Assembly: GCA_015698285.1 (NCBI GenBank)
Contig: CP048685.1
Span: 1,116,001-1,180,000, forward strand
Direction of reading: 5' to 3'
Length of the DNA: 64,000 nucleotides
Origin: Candidatus Nitronauta litoralis
GTDB lineage: Bacteria > Nitrospinota > Nitrospinia > Nitrospinales > Nitrospinaceae
A program made the position numbers and the translations under genes. Of this stretch, positions 47,601-54,787 are shown in pieces. Numbering within the stretch: position 1 is the stretch's first letter; each line of letters opens with the position of its first letter. The notes under the pieces were generated by a model, which worked only from the letters and a program-made list of their open reading frames with translations, was not told the origin of the DNA and did not search any database.

Positions 47601-47799
47601 CGATCCCAAGATCACCATTTCACCTATCGCTTCCCCTTCCGATACCATCAAGGAGTTTATTGGAAATCAGGGCGCAGCCTTTGAAGTTTCCTTTGAAGCT
47701 ACTCCGGCTGTATCGGCTTCAACTCCCGTCGTTTTAGAAACAAAAGTAGGGAGTGGAACAACGGCCACACTGACTTGCAGTTTTAATCTGGTCCCTTAA
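41671..47799 (+). CDS. Mini-RHS fused to beta-module array and HExxHxxQ zincin, putative effector
   Basis: 2042 residues, ATGA overlap with the coiled-coil gene. Residues about 1-345 carry a short RHS part, ending in the RHS core motifs GLFGSLTHNGLAYLPWRVLD, PRVGAFCSPDPYDG and RYYTVCRHDPVGRADPSG (DPSG at 342-345). The full RHS shell normally takes about 1000 residues, so this is strongly shortened. After the core come many beta modules of the type GDxVxL...V..V...L.L. Residues 1215-1223 read HELAHTIQY, an HExxHxxQ zincin motif, followed by GPLW. This should be a metalloprotease-like toxin or effector. Only this gene in the cluster has RHS features. No immunity gene follows. Confidence 0.75.
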   Translation: MTTLIKSGLKEKFFLIPGTDQVLVYQNDVETDQLQAIVGEGRVYWERDKNNSILFDEGRLELTENRIENGFVRVYSGDPGGWKEYYLLDEKKRPVFVDGVDIIRDRSERVVACIDRDEKLAPKPHEWFYTYQSKGLVSVEGPEIRRQIALDDRGRVLGWRGDGFSHEFSYDPLGAREDVKPLSSQTFHRDTLGRIWTVKDQQGKIKTIFLWEGYRCFARIDGPIGDPVSAIFSLDPTATPIRVITQNEITRIPRDAFGEGLLDFDGVPGLFGSLTHNGLAYLPWRVLDPRVGAFCSPDPYDGSEADPRRGRDGEWAGPLPVEPDGDNRYYTVCRHDPVGRADPSGAISAGLVISDLTWSLQNNILTFFGLDWTINFLASLFTAFQVGEFGSSEGLKASDRMGAFALRRDGVLVNSGTHADTGLRDSRAFTTQHIVWATANDFILLERGRVIDPKERFEPTLYGTLLLAEPKPEDDDDKRVATPFVLVGGGGTGAALDWSRYGGPAESVAPGSLVPKFPSGGFHFNVSNDQVYRSNIDCPLTELVPGSDVALGTLQSRAVINLPTSGGAPAAGDLVLLTDSQNDMVLTKVASSTIDAGRRLIRLDDDAPSIGPQNVTLRKVNPNPATSESLSAESAVSNAFTSIGATHPYVQNDLLSFKDDGTGDITVARVEKLEARVPLDRAVPNSFTSPIQISTTSINPATLNPKRTGNDTLEFAAGKAPAVGSLGLVSGNSQNIPVRITSAPSADTVQVDTDISGASAVNDPVDFKEVTALNPIGQRNDSAEGATQITYTPSGSGQAPDGSSSTTVLRFDSGGGVAVRLVTGAPNYDAVVVDRAITGPGPWTIERYTNDSGSSDISGLTITQAASLVARPSNIVDNASALRLQLVSHSGTPPILTASASLYTNENINGNKLTVSAPPSGTGRHPANPGPGEVVLATDANGSKPLLVHKVRITPTFDRNLDVNEKDLKAVRLGTSGFVWTATRVANDIVTLGTQVAGVDMQFPRFQTGELVLVNWTDSGSQSSEYRISKVQGLTLTLEGGTAVITAAASAITVQRLIPIDPDTGDSLLAREGTRVGASPSNQITFSVWQPNAFPNTRTVGIISGDKTFPAVVTNTNQDCEITFSTNPGMTNPVDIGSLNPTATGFATRFVREGDTLLVTDDTTGLSTGANQELLVTPFVTSDVAAKSARLHPGSLLVPVDESTEIDRRQSLIDHELAHTIQYSKWGPLWFCFFPTFILELGLELGTDTDLPNYSEFQPGTIKAEGNTYTLKFTGGSLSISKNDVVQLVQGGSTKTAKVDEVNNGEFLLKPEKGQSPLPTGNIQVRKRNQNLAADVFMNIFQTTTHGGLTNITAGSLWSSVVWLISKGVYGLHRARVGTGELYPATVKTDGTELELTDDKGKQEVKAGRVSIKSENNVVVRNATKEGDVLKLDQKVTFTGTVNVANYSTHDPGSAFDWFDYYAANVITKDNPYVVKLSRPNATNMKAGIRDRVEIKYRDQSFRTNVVSVDGDDIGLEEPIPVSNSELSLRIGKVGTRDPMGNADSIVMESLGLGWMRWIFDPWGQIQVQAQPKDTWLSVFLHAVRYVMGTQNWSVLAPPFLGYVFWFRLFRESESHLTAVEQEASEESGDLYSPLGRLYGQRRKTGAYGHYNMVVGDVARYFYWPHSSEDNFVTLTNQSSPGVHVDKDEIRVIPFPDGSGTSGEPNGTLQVDPGETNPALGLSNLFVDNNATNPNQLVGSVTGPTSMEFSERGLIPTAATTQRHLGGYAAFTRPGDYRVTTRNGITGGQRGREAHEDESQNLFFDITVVDVTVKVNGIEVSEGATIDLVQTQQATVTVDVPADERAGSPRQFRTTLLRPEDGTVLRQANNRVLSAQDNNGSERVEVSRFYDFDEDKASYTDESFSRFGVHLGGDIHITVRQFVANVVDTLPLRGDSNPTSSAATDLKQGEKGFLFIPTTVVDPPELKQFDGRAPNNSDPKITISPIASPSDTIKEFIGNQGAAFEVSFEATPAVSASTPVVLETKVGSGTTATLTCSFNLVP

Positions 47800-47813
47800 T
47801 ATATAGGAAAAGC

Positions 47814-47831
47814 CGCAGAAAAATTTCTGCG
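47814..47831 (+). terminator. Hairpin after the RHS gene
   Basis: CGCAGAA-AAAT-TTCTGCG forms a 7-bp stem, 15 bp past the stop at 47799, with no run of T after it. Possibly a weak end-of-operon signal. Confidence 0.3.
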
Positions 47832-47882
47832 ACCGGAAAACCTGGCGACCCGACTCCAACCTCTTTTCATGATGACAGTTCC

Positions 47883-48749
47883 ATGCGTGTTGGTGCCTTG
47901 ATAAAAAAAACCATTTTAGTATTTTTTGCGGCCGCGTTTCTGAACCTTTTCACTTGGGGAACTGTGACGGCGCAGGATCTGTGGTTCTCCAACCCTAAGG
48001 TGAAGGTGCAGGTTTCAGGTGAATTTTATTCCGTGCAATCGGATGGGATGCCCGACCACAAATGGCAACAGGTCAATCCCAACACCCCGACTCCGCAGAA
48101 CATACGCGTGCTGATTCCGCGTAATCCTGTAAAGGCTGCACAGACGACCCCGGTACCTTCACGAGGCCCAATCGCGATTGCCATCAATGGTGTTGTGTTT
48201 TTCGGACCGGAAGACGCACATGGAAAACTTGCCATAGAAAACCACGGACTGGATTCGTGTCAGGGGCATCCGGCTCCAACCGGGATGTACCACTATCATT
48301 CGACACCGGCCTGCGTCTATCACGACAAACGCGATCAGCATTCCCCGGTCATCGGTTACGCGTTTGATGGCTTCAAAATTTACGGACTACTGGGAGACCA
48401 TGGGTTGCCGCCCCGGGATCTGGATTCCTGCAACGGACACGAAGACGCCGAGCGCGGGTACCACTATCACACAACCCGGGACTTTCCTTACGTGCTGGGA
48501 TGTTACCGTGGAACCGCGACGGTAACTGGTAAGAATCGAGGTGGCAAAGAAATGGGACGAGAGCGGATGAGGCCTGGTCCGGGACGAGGCGGGGACCGGA
48601 TGCGGCAGGCCTGCGATGCCGATCGGCGTCGGTATTGCCCCAACATGCCGCCCAGTCGCGAGATGCACGAATGCATGCGCCGCAACCGGCACAATTTTTC
48701 AAGTACCTGCCAGGAGGCGATGCGCCAGCACCGCCCTCCTCCACGTTAA
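47883..48749 (+). CDS. Secreted YHYH-domain protein with cysteine-rich C-terminus
   Basis: 288 residues. Signal peptide (ending near WGTVTAQDLW), then the YHYH domain with its two motifs: GMYHYHSTP and AERGYHYHTTRDFPYV, plus IAINGVVFFGPEDAHG. A basic/Gly-rich linker (about 210-235) leads to a C-terminal Cys-rich repeat CDADRRRYCP...ECMRRNRHNFSSTC like a GLG1 unit. YHYH proteins are extracellular, of uncertain function. The upstream gene is the RHS effector, 83 bp away, but no functional link is evident. Confidence 0.8.
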   Translation: MRVGALIKKTILVFFAAAFLNLFTWGTVTAQDLWFSNPKVKVQVSGEFYSVQSDGMPDHKWQQVNPNTPTPQNIRVLIPRNPVKAAQTTPVPSRGPIAIAINGVVFFGPEDAHGKLAIENHGLDSCQGHPAPTGMYHYHSTPACVYHDKRDQHSPVIGYAFDGFKIYGLLGDHGLPPRDLDSCNGHEDAERGYHYHTTRDFPYVLGCYRGTATVTGKNRGGKEMGRERMRPGPGRGGDRMRQACDADRRRYCPNMPPSREMHECMRRNRHNFSSTCQEAMRQHRPPPR

Positions 48750-48790
48750 GGTAATTGTCGATTGTTATAGGAAAAAATTTGCCTGGTGAA

Positions 48791-50101
48791 TTAAAATATA
48801 AGGCCGAAATTAAATCCCAGGTAGAGGGTGTGATCCAGGTCCGGGTTGGAACCGGGGTTGAAAAAATATTGAAGGGTGGGTTGCAGCGTCAGACCGGGGA
48901 TAACCCATATTTGATGAGTGCCTTCCACAACCATTTCGATATCATCCACCCCTTCCCCGGCATTACGTTGTCCGGTTTTATAGGCGTTTGAATTGTGAGC
49001 GAGGGAGATACCCAGGCCGGTGGTATCTTTATCGCGGCTTGGTATTAAACCCGTATAAACCAGTCCCCCCGTAAACGTATAATCAAACCTTGCCGTATTC
49101 TCATCCGCCCGGCCAAAGCGCAGCAGACCTTTAAGCCCGTTACCAGGGTTGGTGGGTTCAGTCCACAACAACCAGTCGATGAACCCGTACAAGCTGAAAG
49201 TTCCATTGTGGATCACGGGATTGCCTGCAGGTGTCATGGCAGCCAGGTCCATAACGTCTGTGCTGTAAACCAGGGAACCGACGCCAATTTTATTTATGAA
49301 TCCCCCTTCACTGATTTTTTCAAATCCCACTTCACCGGCAACCTGAACTCCGTCACCTGAATCCAGACGAAGACGGGTTCCTGTCGTGTCGCCCACCACA
49401 CCGGGCACACCATCCAGCACAGCCGCCTGAGCATACCAACCGGTGCCAGACTTATATGCCATGCGAACACCAAGCGTTGCATTTGGAAAAATTGCCGGAC
49501 CCGCCACCCCGGTTTCAGATAAATCGAGCCCGGTACCAAAGGCACCGTTGATGAACAGGTTTGCAGATTCTTTGAAATCAAACTCGGTGTCGATCGAATA
49601 AATTCCGGCTTTCAAACTGACATGCTCGTGGAACAAAAATGTTTCAATCCACGCTTGAAAGAACTGAAAAGTGTCCCCGGCTTCAAGAGAGCTGACCGTT
49701 TGGGCGGTTCCAAGATTGGCTGATGGATTGGTGCCGTGCGTTCCAACAAATGCGACCAGGATTCGCGTGTCGTCCAGACCAACAGCGCGATCCAGATCAA
49801 TATGAAAATCCAGATCGACCAGTCCTGCGTATTCCACCTGCTCGCGCATTCCACCAACGGGATCGTAGAACGTTTCACCAAAATATTCGATTTCCGGGGC
49901 AAACCCTAGAGCCCAGATTTTACTGCGGTAACCGTTCCAGTTTCCCGTCAACGTGTCTTCTTTAAAATATTGTTCAGAGAATTCATACTCTTCCCGCAGA
50001 TGATGCGGAAACCCCTTCGAATACCCTCCGAAAATAAAAAGAAAGATCAGTGGCAGACAGACACAGATAAAATTTACTTTTCGAAGCAAAACGATGGCCA
50101 T
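48791..50101 (-). CDS. Carbohydrate-selective porin, OprB family
   Basis: 436 residues. Signal peptide (residues about 1-30), then the OprB start DTLTGNWNGYRSKIWALGFA, with alternating hydrophobic strands throughout (FHIDLDRAVGLDDTRILVAF, ATLGVRMAYKSGTGWYAQAA, VLDGVPG) and a C-terminal strand ending in LYLGFNFGLIF, a terminal aromatic outer-membrane signal. It should form an outer-membrane beta barrel for sugar or small-solute uptake. No transporter genes are adjacent. Confidence 0.87.
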   Translation of the reverse strand: MAIVLLRKVNFICVCLPLIFLFIFGGYSKGFPHHLREEYEFSEQYFKEDTLTGNWNGYRSKIWALGFAPEIEYFGETFYDPVGGMREQVEYAGLVDLDFHIDLDRAVGLDDTRILVAFVGTHGTNPSANLGTAQTVSSLEAGDTFQFFQAWIETFLFHEHVSLKAGIYSIDTEFDFKESANLFINGAFGTGLDLSETGVAGPAIFPNATLGVRMAYKSGTGWYAQAAVLDGVPGVVGDTTGTRLRLDSGDGVQVAGEVGFEKISEGGFINKIGVGSLVYSTDVMDLAAMTPAGNPVIHNGTFSLYGFIDWLLWTEPTNPGNGLKGLLRFGRADENTARFDYTFTGGLVYTGLIPSRDKDTTGLGISLAHNSNAYKTGQRNAGEGVDDIEMVVEGTHQIWVIPGLTLQPTLQYFFNPGSNPDLDHTLYLGFNFGLIF

Positions 50102-50149
50102 ATAAACCTTCCAGAAACAATACGATACAAGGCGTCCTCCATTTCCTTT

Positions 50150-50659
50150 TTACAGTACGTTTTTGCGTTTATACACAAGCTTCACGGCCATTTTCTTTTT
50201 TCCATCCTCAAAGTTGATCCAGTCCCGGGTCATTTGTTCCGGTCCATTCAATTCAATTGCAAACGAATGCATGTGAGAGTCCTTCACCACATCCAAATCC
50301 GGATTTGAAACGAGATCCATTTCGATGCGGTTGCCCCGATTCTTTTTAATCACCATTTTGGGCTGATTGTATTCCGCGCAGGAATGCACCATAGTCAACT
50401 GCTTTTTCGAATCGTCCTGATAGATAGTAATCATTCCATGGGGATGGCCTTCGAAAATAGTTTCTACAATTGCGCTACCACCTGAGGTCAGTCGATAATT
50501 CGTGTTAAACACTTCCGGTCCCTTTCCCTTATCGATCATCCCTTTCCAGTCACCCACCAGGGATTTCATTTGCTCGAAGGCTTTGGAGCCCACATAAGGT
50601 TTTGGGTGATGCCCGTTTTCAGCAAAAGCGGATCCGATAAAAAAAGTAATAATAGACAC
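50150..50659 (-). CDS. Secreted lipocalin-like protein, signal peptide apparently frameshifted
   Basis: 169 residues as read from GTG 50659. The mature part has MKSLVGDWKGMID and a strand-rich body (YRLTSGGSAIVETIFEGHPH, GMITIYQDDSKKQLTMV), like DUF1579/lipocalin-type proteins. The first 13 residues are the end of a signal peptide (TFFIGSAFA). The strong ribosome site AGGGAGGT (50693-50700) is 33 nt upstream of the GTG and 7 nt before ATA at 50685. Adding one T to the T7 run (50639-50645) would join KLKTWMLACLLLLF to FIGSAFA, a complete signal peptide. A real frameshift or a sequencing error is likely. Confidence 0.65.
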   Translation of the reverse strand: MSIITFFIGSAFAENGHHPKPYVGSKAFEQMKSLVGDWKGMIDKGKGPEVFNTNYRLTSGGSAIVETIFEGHPHGMITIYQDDSKKQLTMVHSCAEYNQPKMVIKKNRGNRIEMDLVSNPDLDVVKDSHMHSFAIELNGPEQMTRDWINFEDGKKKMAVKLVYKRKNVL

Positions 50660-51374
50660 GCCAACATCCAGGTTTTCAGTTTTATTTGGAAAACCTCCCT
50701 TATATTTTTATAACATTGCAATGAATGATTGAGTGGTCGAAATAGTACGTGGAAAAGATTGCCACGACCCGAAGAATATGGAGAAAATATTGTAACGGAA
50801 CTTGAAGAAAAAGCGCCCTTTATAAGGGAGAGCTTTGCATAACCTGAAAATCAAAAGCTAAGGCGAGATTATTCGCGAAGTTTACCCTGAGCTAAGTCGA
50901 AGGACTCAGAATGACAGTTCCTTGATTCAATGTGTCACATTCAAGAAGGCGAATAGCGGTTCTTGAACAGGAGGCCTTGTCCTTTTCCTGTCGAAGTACG
51001 ACCTCCTTTGTGTTTTCAATCAAAAATTACTTTCGCAAAGGTCTCTATATAAGGGACAAACATGAGATGCTTCCGGCCCGCCATGCATTCAAAAAACATT
51101 GAACTTGGCATGATTAAAGCAATTGCCGCCCTCATGAAAAATATTTAATCCAAATTTTACATATTCTTCATTGCAACCTGCAATTTAATTTGGATAAACT
51201 CGAGACTGTTACTCTTCACATGGATGGTTTCATCTAAACAACCGCCATTATTCTAATGAGCCTTTTCAGGCAAACTTTTCTGCCAGGGGACTTGTCCCCA
51301 AGAAGCTTGCCAGATTGCAGGGCTCAAATCCAGGCCTTCGGGCACTAACCATTTTTTTCTGGGGGAACAAAATT
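50660..51374. other. Intergenic region with repeat fragments
   Basis: About 715 bp. It contains a TTCAAGAA/TTCTTGAA inverted repeat (50940-50967) like that at 12776, and degenerate pieces of the dispersed repeats around 50830-50935 (GGCGAGATTATTCGCGAAG). No credible gene. The short reading frame from 51315 is used only from ATG 51375. Confidence 0.5.
50940..50967. repeat. Inverted repeat TTCAAGAA/TTCTTGAA, second copy
   Basis: Arms 50940-50947 and 50960-50967 around GGCGAATAGCGG. Identical arms and a related spacer occur at 12776-12802. Confidence 0.65.
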
Positions 51375-51605
51375 ATGAAATACACATTGATCGCTGGAAC
51401 TTTTCTGCTCGCTGGTCTCGTCGCTTTTATGCCTGCACAGGCAAACGATGGCCCTGATGGCGCAAAAGGTGGCAAAGGCAAACTCCGTGACCGCGTAGTT
51501 CAGCTCGAAAAAGAAGTCCTCGATCTTCATTTTAAGGTTGGGCAAATCTTGCCGGTTGTGAACCGTCTGGAAATCGAAGTCAAACAGTTGCAAGCCAAAA
51601 AATAA
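51375..51605 (+). CDS. Small secreted coiled-coil protein
   Basis: 76 residues from ATG 51375, with GGGGGAAC upstream. Signal peptide (KYTLIAGTFLLAGLVAFMPA, cut near QAND) then a Gly/Lys-rich stretch and a coiled coil of about 40 residues (LRDRVVQLEKEVLDLHFKVG, QILPVVNRLEIEVKQLQAKK). Expected in the periplasm or secreted, as a small oligomeric protein. No family recognised. A strong terminator follows 50 bp after the stop. Confidence 0.7.
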   Translation: MKYTLIAGTFLLAGLVAFMPAQANDGPDGAKGGKGKLRDRVVQLEKEVLDLHFKVGQILPVVNRLEIEVKQLQAKK

Positions 51606-51658
51606 TTGCCTGGCGAAGCTGTTTAGCAATAAAGGTTTACGTTTTAAATAAAACATCA

Positions 51659-51689
51659 GGGGAAGGGGCATAGGCTCCTTCCCCTTTTT
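51659..51689 (+). terminator. Rho-independent terminator
   Basis: GGGGAAGGGGC / GCTCCTTCCCC form an 11-bp stem (one G-U pair) with loop ATAG, followed by TTTTT (51685-51689). It ends the small secreted protein gene. Confidence 0.9.
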
Positions 51690-51822
51690 GCTTATCCCGT
51701 GATTTTCCTCTACCAAAGGCCCGGGGTATTCAATTTTGCCGAGGCTCACCGCCATTTAAGGCAAAACCCCTAAACCTTTGAATTGAATAGTATTTTTTGT
51801 GAAACTCACGTCCCATTTAGCC

Positions 51823-51850
51823 TTGACAAACCTCCTCAATTACATAGAAT
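51823..51850 (+). promoter_or_regulatory. Sigma-70 promoter of tRNA-Val
   Basis: TTGACA (51823-51828, perfect), 16-bp spacer, TAGAAT (51845-51850, 5/6), 19 bp upstream of the mature tRNA start. Confidence 0.85.
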
Positions 51851-51869
51851 GCTTGTTTACCGTGATCAC

Positions 51870-51941
51870 AGGCGCGTAGCTCAGGGGTAGAGTACTTGCT
51901 TGACATGCAAGGGGTCGGCGGTTCGAAACCGCCCGCGCCTA
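51870..51941 (+). tRNA. tRNA-Val (GAC anticodon)
   Basis: 72 nt including the discriminator A. Acceptor stem AGGCGCG/CGCGCCT, D-arm GCTC...GAGT with T8-A9, anticodon stem CTTGC-TTGACAT-GCAAG, giving anticodon GAC (valine), variable loop GGGTC, T-arm GGCGG-TTCGAAA-CCGCC. CCA is not encoded. Confidence 0.92.
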
Positions 51942-52052
51942 TTCCCAAGGATCCCCAGGGACATTCCACGTCAAAACCCAGACCCGGCCGATATTAAAAG
52001 GCTGTGGGCTTTGTTGGGATTTTCTTTTACGGTACTCAAATAATAAAGCATC

Positions 52053-52084
52053 AGGTTATCGGGTACGTTTTCCGATACCTTTTT
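52053..52084 (+). terminator. Terminator/attenuator-like hairpin in thrS leader
   Basis: AGGTTATCGG and CCGATACCT pair with a single-base bulge around a 9-nt loop, followed by TTTTTA. It lies between tRNA-Val and thrS, 41 bp before the thrS ATG, so it may end the tRNA transcript or attenuate thrS. Confidence 0.6.
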
Positions 52085-52124
52085 ATTTTATTAAAGCCAT
52101 AAACCTGCAATTCAAATTTTTCTG

Positions 52125-53891
52125 ATGAACAGCGAAGCGGAGCAAAAACAACCACCCGAATACGACCTTGAAACTCTTCGGCACAGTTGCGCCCATTTGA
52201 TGGCGCAGGCTGTCAAACAGCTGTACCCGGAAACAAAGGTCACCATCGGACCTGTGATCCAGGACGGATTCTATTACGATTTTTTCCGCGAGACCCCTTT
52301 CGTACCCGAAGATCTGAAAAAGATCGAGAAGCGCATGAAGGAAATTGCGAAAAAGGGGCTGGAAGTCAAGCGAGTCGAGCTCGATCGTGATGAAGCAATC
52401 AATTTGTTCAAATCGATGAATGAACACTTTAAAGTGGAAATCATTCAGGGTATCAACTCCACCGATCCTATCACCGCCTACACTCAGGGCGAGTTCACCG
52501 ACCTGTGCCGTGGGCCACATGTGGACAGCACTAAACGGTTGAAAGCCTTCAAATTGCTTTCCACCTCGTCCGCTTATTGGCGCGGGGACGAAAAAAATCC
52601 AGTGCTGCAGCGAATCTACGGAACCTGCTGGCCCACCAAGGAAGAACTCAAATCTTACCTTGAACGGCTGGAAGAAGCGAAGAAACGCGACCATCGGAAG
52701 CTTGGCAAGGAACTCGACCTGTTCACCATGTCTGAAGATATTGGACCGGGATTGATCCTTTGGCACCCGAAGGGATCTCGTGTGCGCTATGAAATGGAAG
52801 AATTCTGGCGGCGCGAGCACTATAAGAACGGCTATGAACTGGTCTACACTCCACACGCAGCGAAAGTGGACTTATGGAAAACCAGCGGCCACATGGAATT
52901 TTATTCCGAGAATATTTTTTCGCCAATGGATGTTGAAGGGCAGGAGTATGTGATGAAACCAATGAACTGCCCGTTCCATATCCAGATCTATAAGAGCCAT
53001 CTACGAAGCTACCGCGACCTCCCTCTGCGATGGGCGGAGCTTGGCACCGTTTACCGTTACGAGCGGTCAGGCGTGTTGCACGGTTTACTACGGGTTCGTG
53101 GCTTCACCCAGGACGATGCGCATCTGTTCTGCCGGGAAGACCAGATCGAAAATGAAATCCTGCGTGTACTCCGTTTCATCCTGTTCATTTTGCGTTCGTT
53201 CGGGTTCCTCGAGTACAAGGTCTATCTCAGCACGCGCCCTGAAAAATCAGTGGGTTCGGACCAAGCTTGGGAAACAGCCACTGGCGCACTTGAAGGAGCA
53301 TTGAACAAATCCGGGCTCGAGTATGAAGTTGATGCCGGGGAAGGTGTGTTTTACGGTCCCAAAATCGACATCAAGATTCGAGACAGTCTGCACCGTTACT
53401 GGCAGGTTTCCACGATCCAGGTTGATTTCAACCTGCCGGACCGGTTTGAAATGTCTTATATAGGAGAGGATGGCAAAGCTCATCGACCCATCATGATCCA
53501 TCGGGCGTTGATGGGGTCAATCGAGCGGTTTTTCGGTTGTCTGGTCGAGCATTATGCCGGAGCGTTCCCGCTGTGGCTGGCGCCGGTACAGGTGATTCTG
53601 CTCCCAATCACGGATCAGCACTTCCCATATACCGAGGAAGTGTACGAAAAGCTGCTTTCTGCCGGAATTCGGGTAGAAAAAGACTTGCGAAATGAGAAGA
53701 TTGGGTTCAAAATCAGGGAGGCCCAAATCAGTAAAATCCCATATATGCTTGTTCTTGGCGATCAGGAAGCACAATCTGCCAAAATAGCAGTTCGGCGTCG
53801 CCGGTCACAGGAGACGCAAACTATGGATATCGAGGCCTTTTTATCTCAATTGAATACCGAGATCGAAGAGAAAACGATCGACGTTAGTTGA
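52125..53891 (+). CDS. thrS: Threonyl-tRNA synthetase, lacking the TGS domain
   Basis: 588 residues. The editing domain ([40 protein letters not shown], then [20 protein letters not shown]) and the class II catalytic core ([79 protein letters not shown]) and C-terminal anticodon domain are intact. It attaches threonine to tRNA-Thr. The chain begins directly at the editing domain; the usual 60-residue N-terminal TGS domain is absent. No strong ribosome site upstream. Leads into infC, rpmI, rplT, pheS. Confidence 0.95.
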   Translation: MNSEAEQKQPPEYDLETLRHSCAHLMAQAVKQLYPETKVTIGPVIQDGFYYDFFRETPFVPEDLKKIEKRMKEIAKKGLEVKRVELDRDEAINLFKSMNEHFKVEIIQGINSTDPITAYTQGEFTDLCRGPHVDSTKRLKAFKLLSTSSAYWRGDEKNPVLQRIYGTCWPTKEELKSYLERLEEAKKRDHRKLGKELDLFTMSEDIGPGLILWHPKGSRVRYEMEEFWRREHYKNGYELVYTPHAAKVDLWKTSGHMEFYSENIFSPMDVEGQEYVMKPMNCPFHIQIYKSHLRSYRDLPLRWAELGTVYRYERSGVLHGLLRVRGFTQDDAHLFCREDQIENEILRVLRFILFILRSFGFLEYKVYLSTRPEKSVGSDQAWETATGALEGALNKSGLEYEVDAGEGVFYGPKIDIKIRDSLHRYWQVSTIQVDFNLPDRFEMSYIGEDGKAHRPIMIHRALMGSIERFFGCLVEHYAGAFPLWLAPVQVILLPITDQHFPYTEEVYEKLLSAGIRVEKDLRNEKIGFKIREAQISKIPYMLVLGDQEAQSAKIAVRRRRSQETQTMDIEAFLSQLNTEIEEKTIDVS

Positions 53892-53937
53892 GGTAATCCT
53901 GTATTTAATAATAAAGAATATTTGAGGAGGGTTTTGT

Positions 53938-54519
53938 ATTAAGCCGCAAAAGCAACGCGTGAACAACATGATTCGCGTGCGAGAAGTTGAAGTGATCACA
54001 GATGATGGGGAACGGTTGGGTACGTTTCCCACAGCAGAAGCTTTGGAAATGGCCAGCGATCGGGATATGGATCTGGTGGAAGTGTCCCCCAACTCCAATC
54101 CGCCGGTCTGCAAAATCATGGACTTTGGCAAGTTCAAGTACAAGCAGAGCAAAAAAGCGCACGAAGCCAAAAAAAACCAGCGCATCATCCATGTCAAGGA
54201 AATCAAATTCCGACCGAATACCGATCAGCACGATTATGATTTTAAGCTGAAGAACATCCTCAAGTTTCTGGATGCAGGGGACAAGGTCAAGGTCGTTATA
54301 TTTTTCCGCGGCCGCGAAATCGTGCACCGTCAAAATGGTGAAAGGATTTTGCAGCGGGTGGTCGAAGCCACTGAAGAACATGGTGTCGTGGAGCAGACTT
54401 CTAAACAGGAAGGCCGGACCCTGACGATGATCCTTGCTCCCAAAGGCAAGGACCGAAAAGGGAAACCTGCAAAAAAACCGGAAAAGCAGGACACGGCAGG
54501 AAAAGAAGTGTCGGAGTGA
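53938..54519 (+). CDS. infC: Translation initiation factor IF-3, ATT start
   Basis: 193 residues if read from ATT 53938, which has GAGGAGG 7 nt upstream; this adds KPQKQRV before NNMIRVREVEVI, restoring the normal IF-3 start. The GTG at 53959 would miss it. Domain pattern: DGERLGTFPTAEALEMASDR, VEVSPNSNPPVCKIMDFGKF, then the C-domain RIIHVKEIKFRPNTDQHDYD and GRTLTMILAPKG. IF-3 helps 30S subunits select the right start codon and discriminates against rare start codons. ATT as its own start is known in other bacteria for autoregulation. Confidence 0.93.
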   Translation: MKPQKQRVNNMIRVREVEVITDDGERLGTFPTAEALEMASDRDMDLVEVSPNSNPPVCKIMDFGKFKYKQSKKAHEAKKNQRIIHVKEIKFRPNTDQHDYDFKLKNILKFLDAGDKVKVVIFFRGREIVHRQNGERILQRVVEATEEHGVVEQTSKQEGRTLTMILAPKGKDRKGKPAKKPEKQDTAGKEVSE

Positions 54520-54574
54520 ATCTCCGCTTCAAATTTTATAGTCAAACAGGACGCAACAGACCGGAGTTTATTCA

Positions 54575-54769
54575 ATGCCTAAGATGAAAACCAACAAGGG
54601 TGCGGCCAAGCGTTTTAAAAAGCTTGGGAGTGGAAAGATCAAAGCTCATTCTGCCTACACCAGCCATATCCTGACTTCAAAAACCACCAAACGCAAACGC
54701 AATCTGAGGAAAGGCAAGGTACTCACAGGAGCCGACGCCAAACGAGCCCAGGTGCTCTTGCCAAATTAA
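54575..54769 (+). CDS. rpmI: 50S ribosomal protein L35
   Basis: 64 residues, complete L35: [20 protein letters not shown], then [20 protein letters not shown] and [19 protein letters not shown]. Lies in the classical infC-rpmI-rplT order. Rich in Lys/Arg, as usual for a ribosomal RNA-binding protein. Confidence 0.97.
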   Translation: MPKMKTNKGAAKRFKKLGSGKIKAHSAYTSHILTSKTTKRKRNLRKGKVLTGADAKRAQVLLPN

Positions 54770-54787
54770 GTTGAGGAGAACTTAGTA

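Larger units (their letters stand above)
22837..47799 (+). other. Contractile injection system gene cluster
   Basis: Sixteen consecutive plus-strand genes with gaps of 2-30 bp or 1-4 bp overlaps, so probably one transcription unit. Recognised parts in order: sheath, tube, assembly-type protein, hub adaptor, hub (gpD-like), spike (gpV-like), PAAR-like tip, gp25, baseplate J, tail protein I, tail-collar-like protein, two HxH-module proteins, cap-like protein, beta protein, long coiled coil, RHS-zincin protein. No capsid, portal, terminase, integrase, holin or endolysin gene occurs within or beside it. Class (extracellular, thylakoid/cytoplasmic or tailocin) cannot be settled from sequence alone. 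Confidence 0.85.

Noticed and set aside
22837-47799. Prophage
   Set aside because: No capsid, portal, terminase, integrase or lysis gene occurs in or near the cluster, and the unit ends in an RHS-type protein.
51870-51941. tRNA-Val as an attachment site for an integrated island
   Set aside because: No integrase gene and no direct repeat of the tRNA 3' end seen in the window; the injection cluster ends 4 kb earlier.
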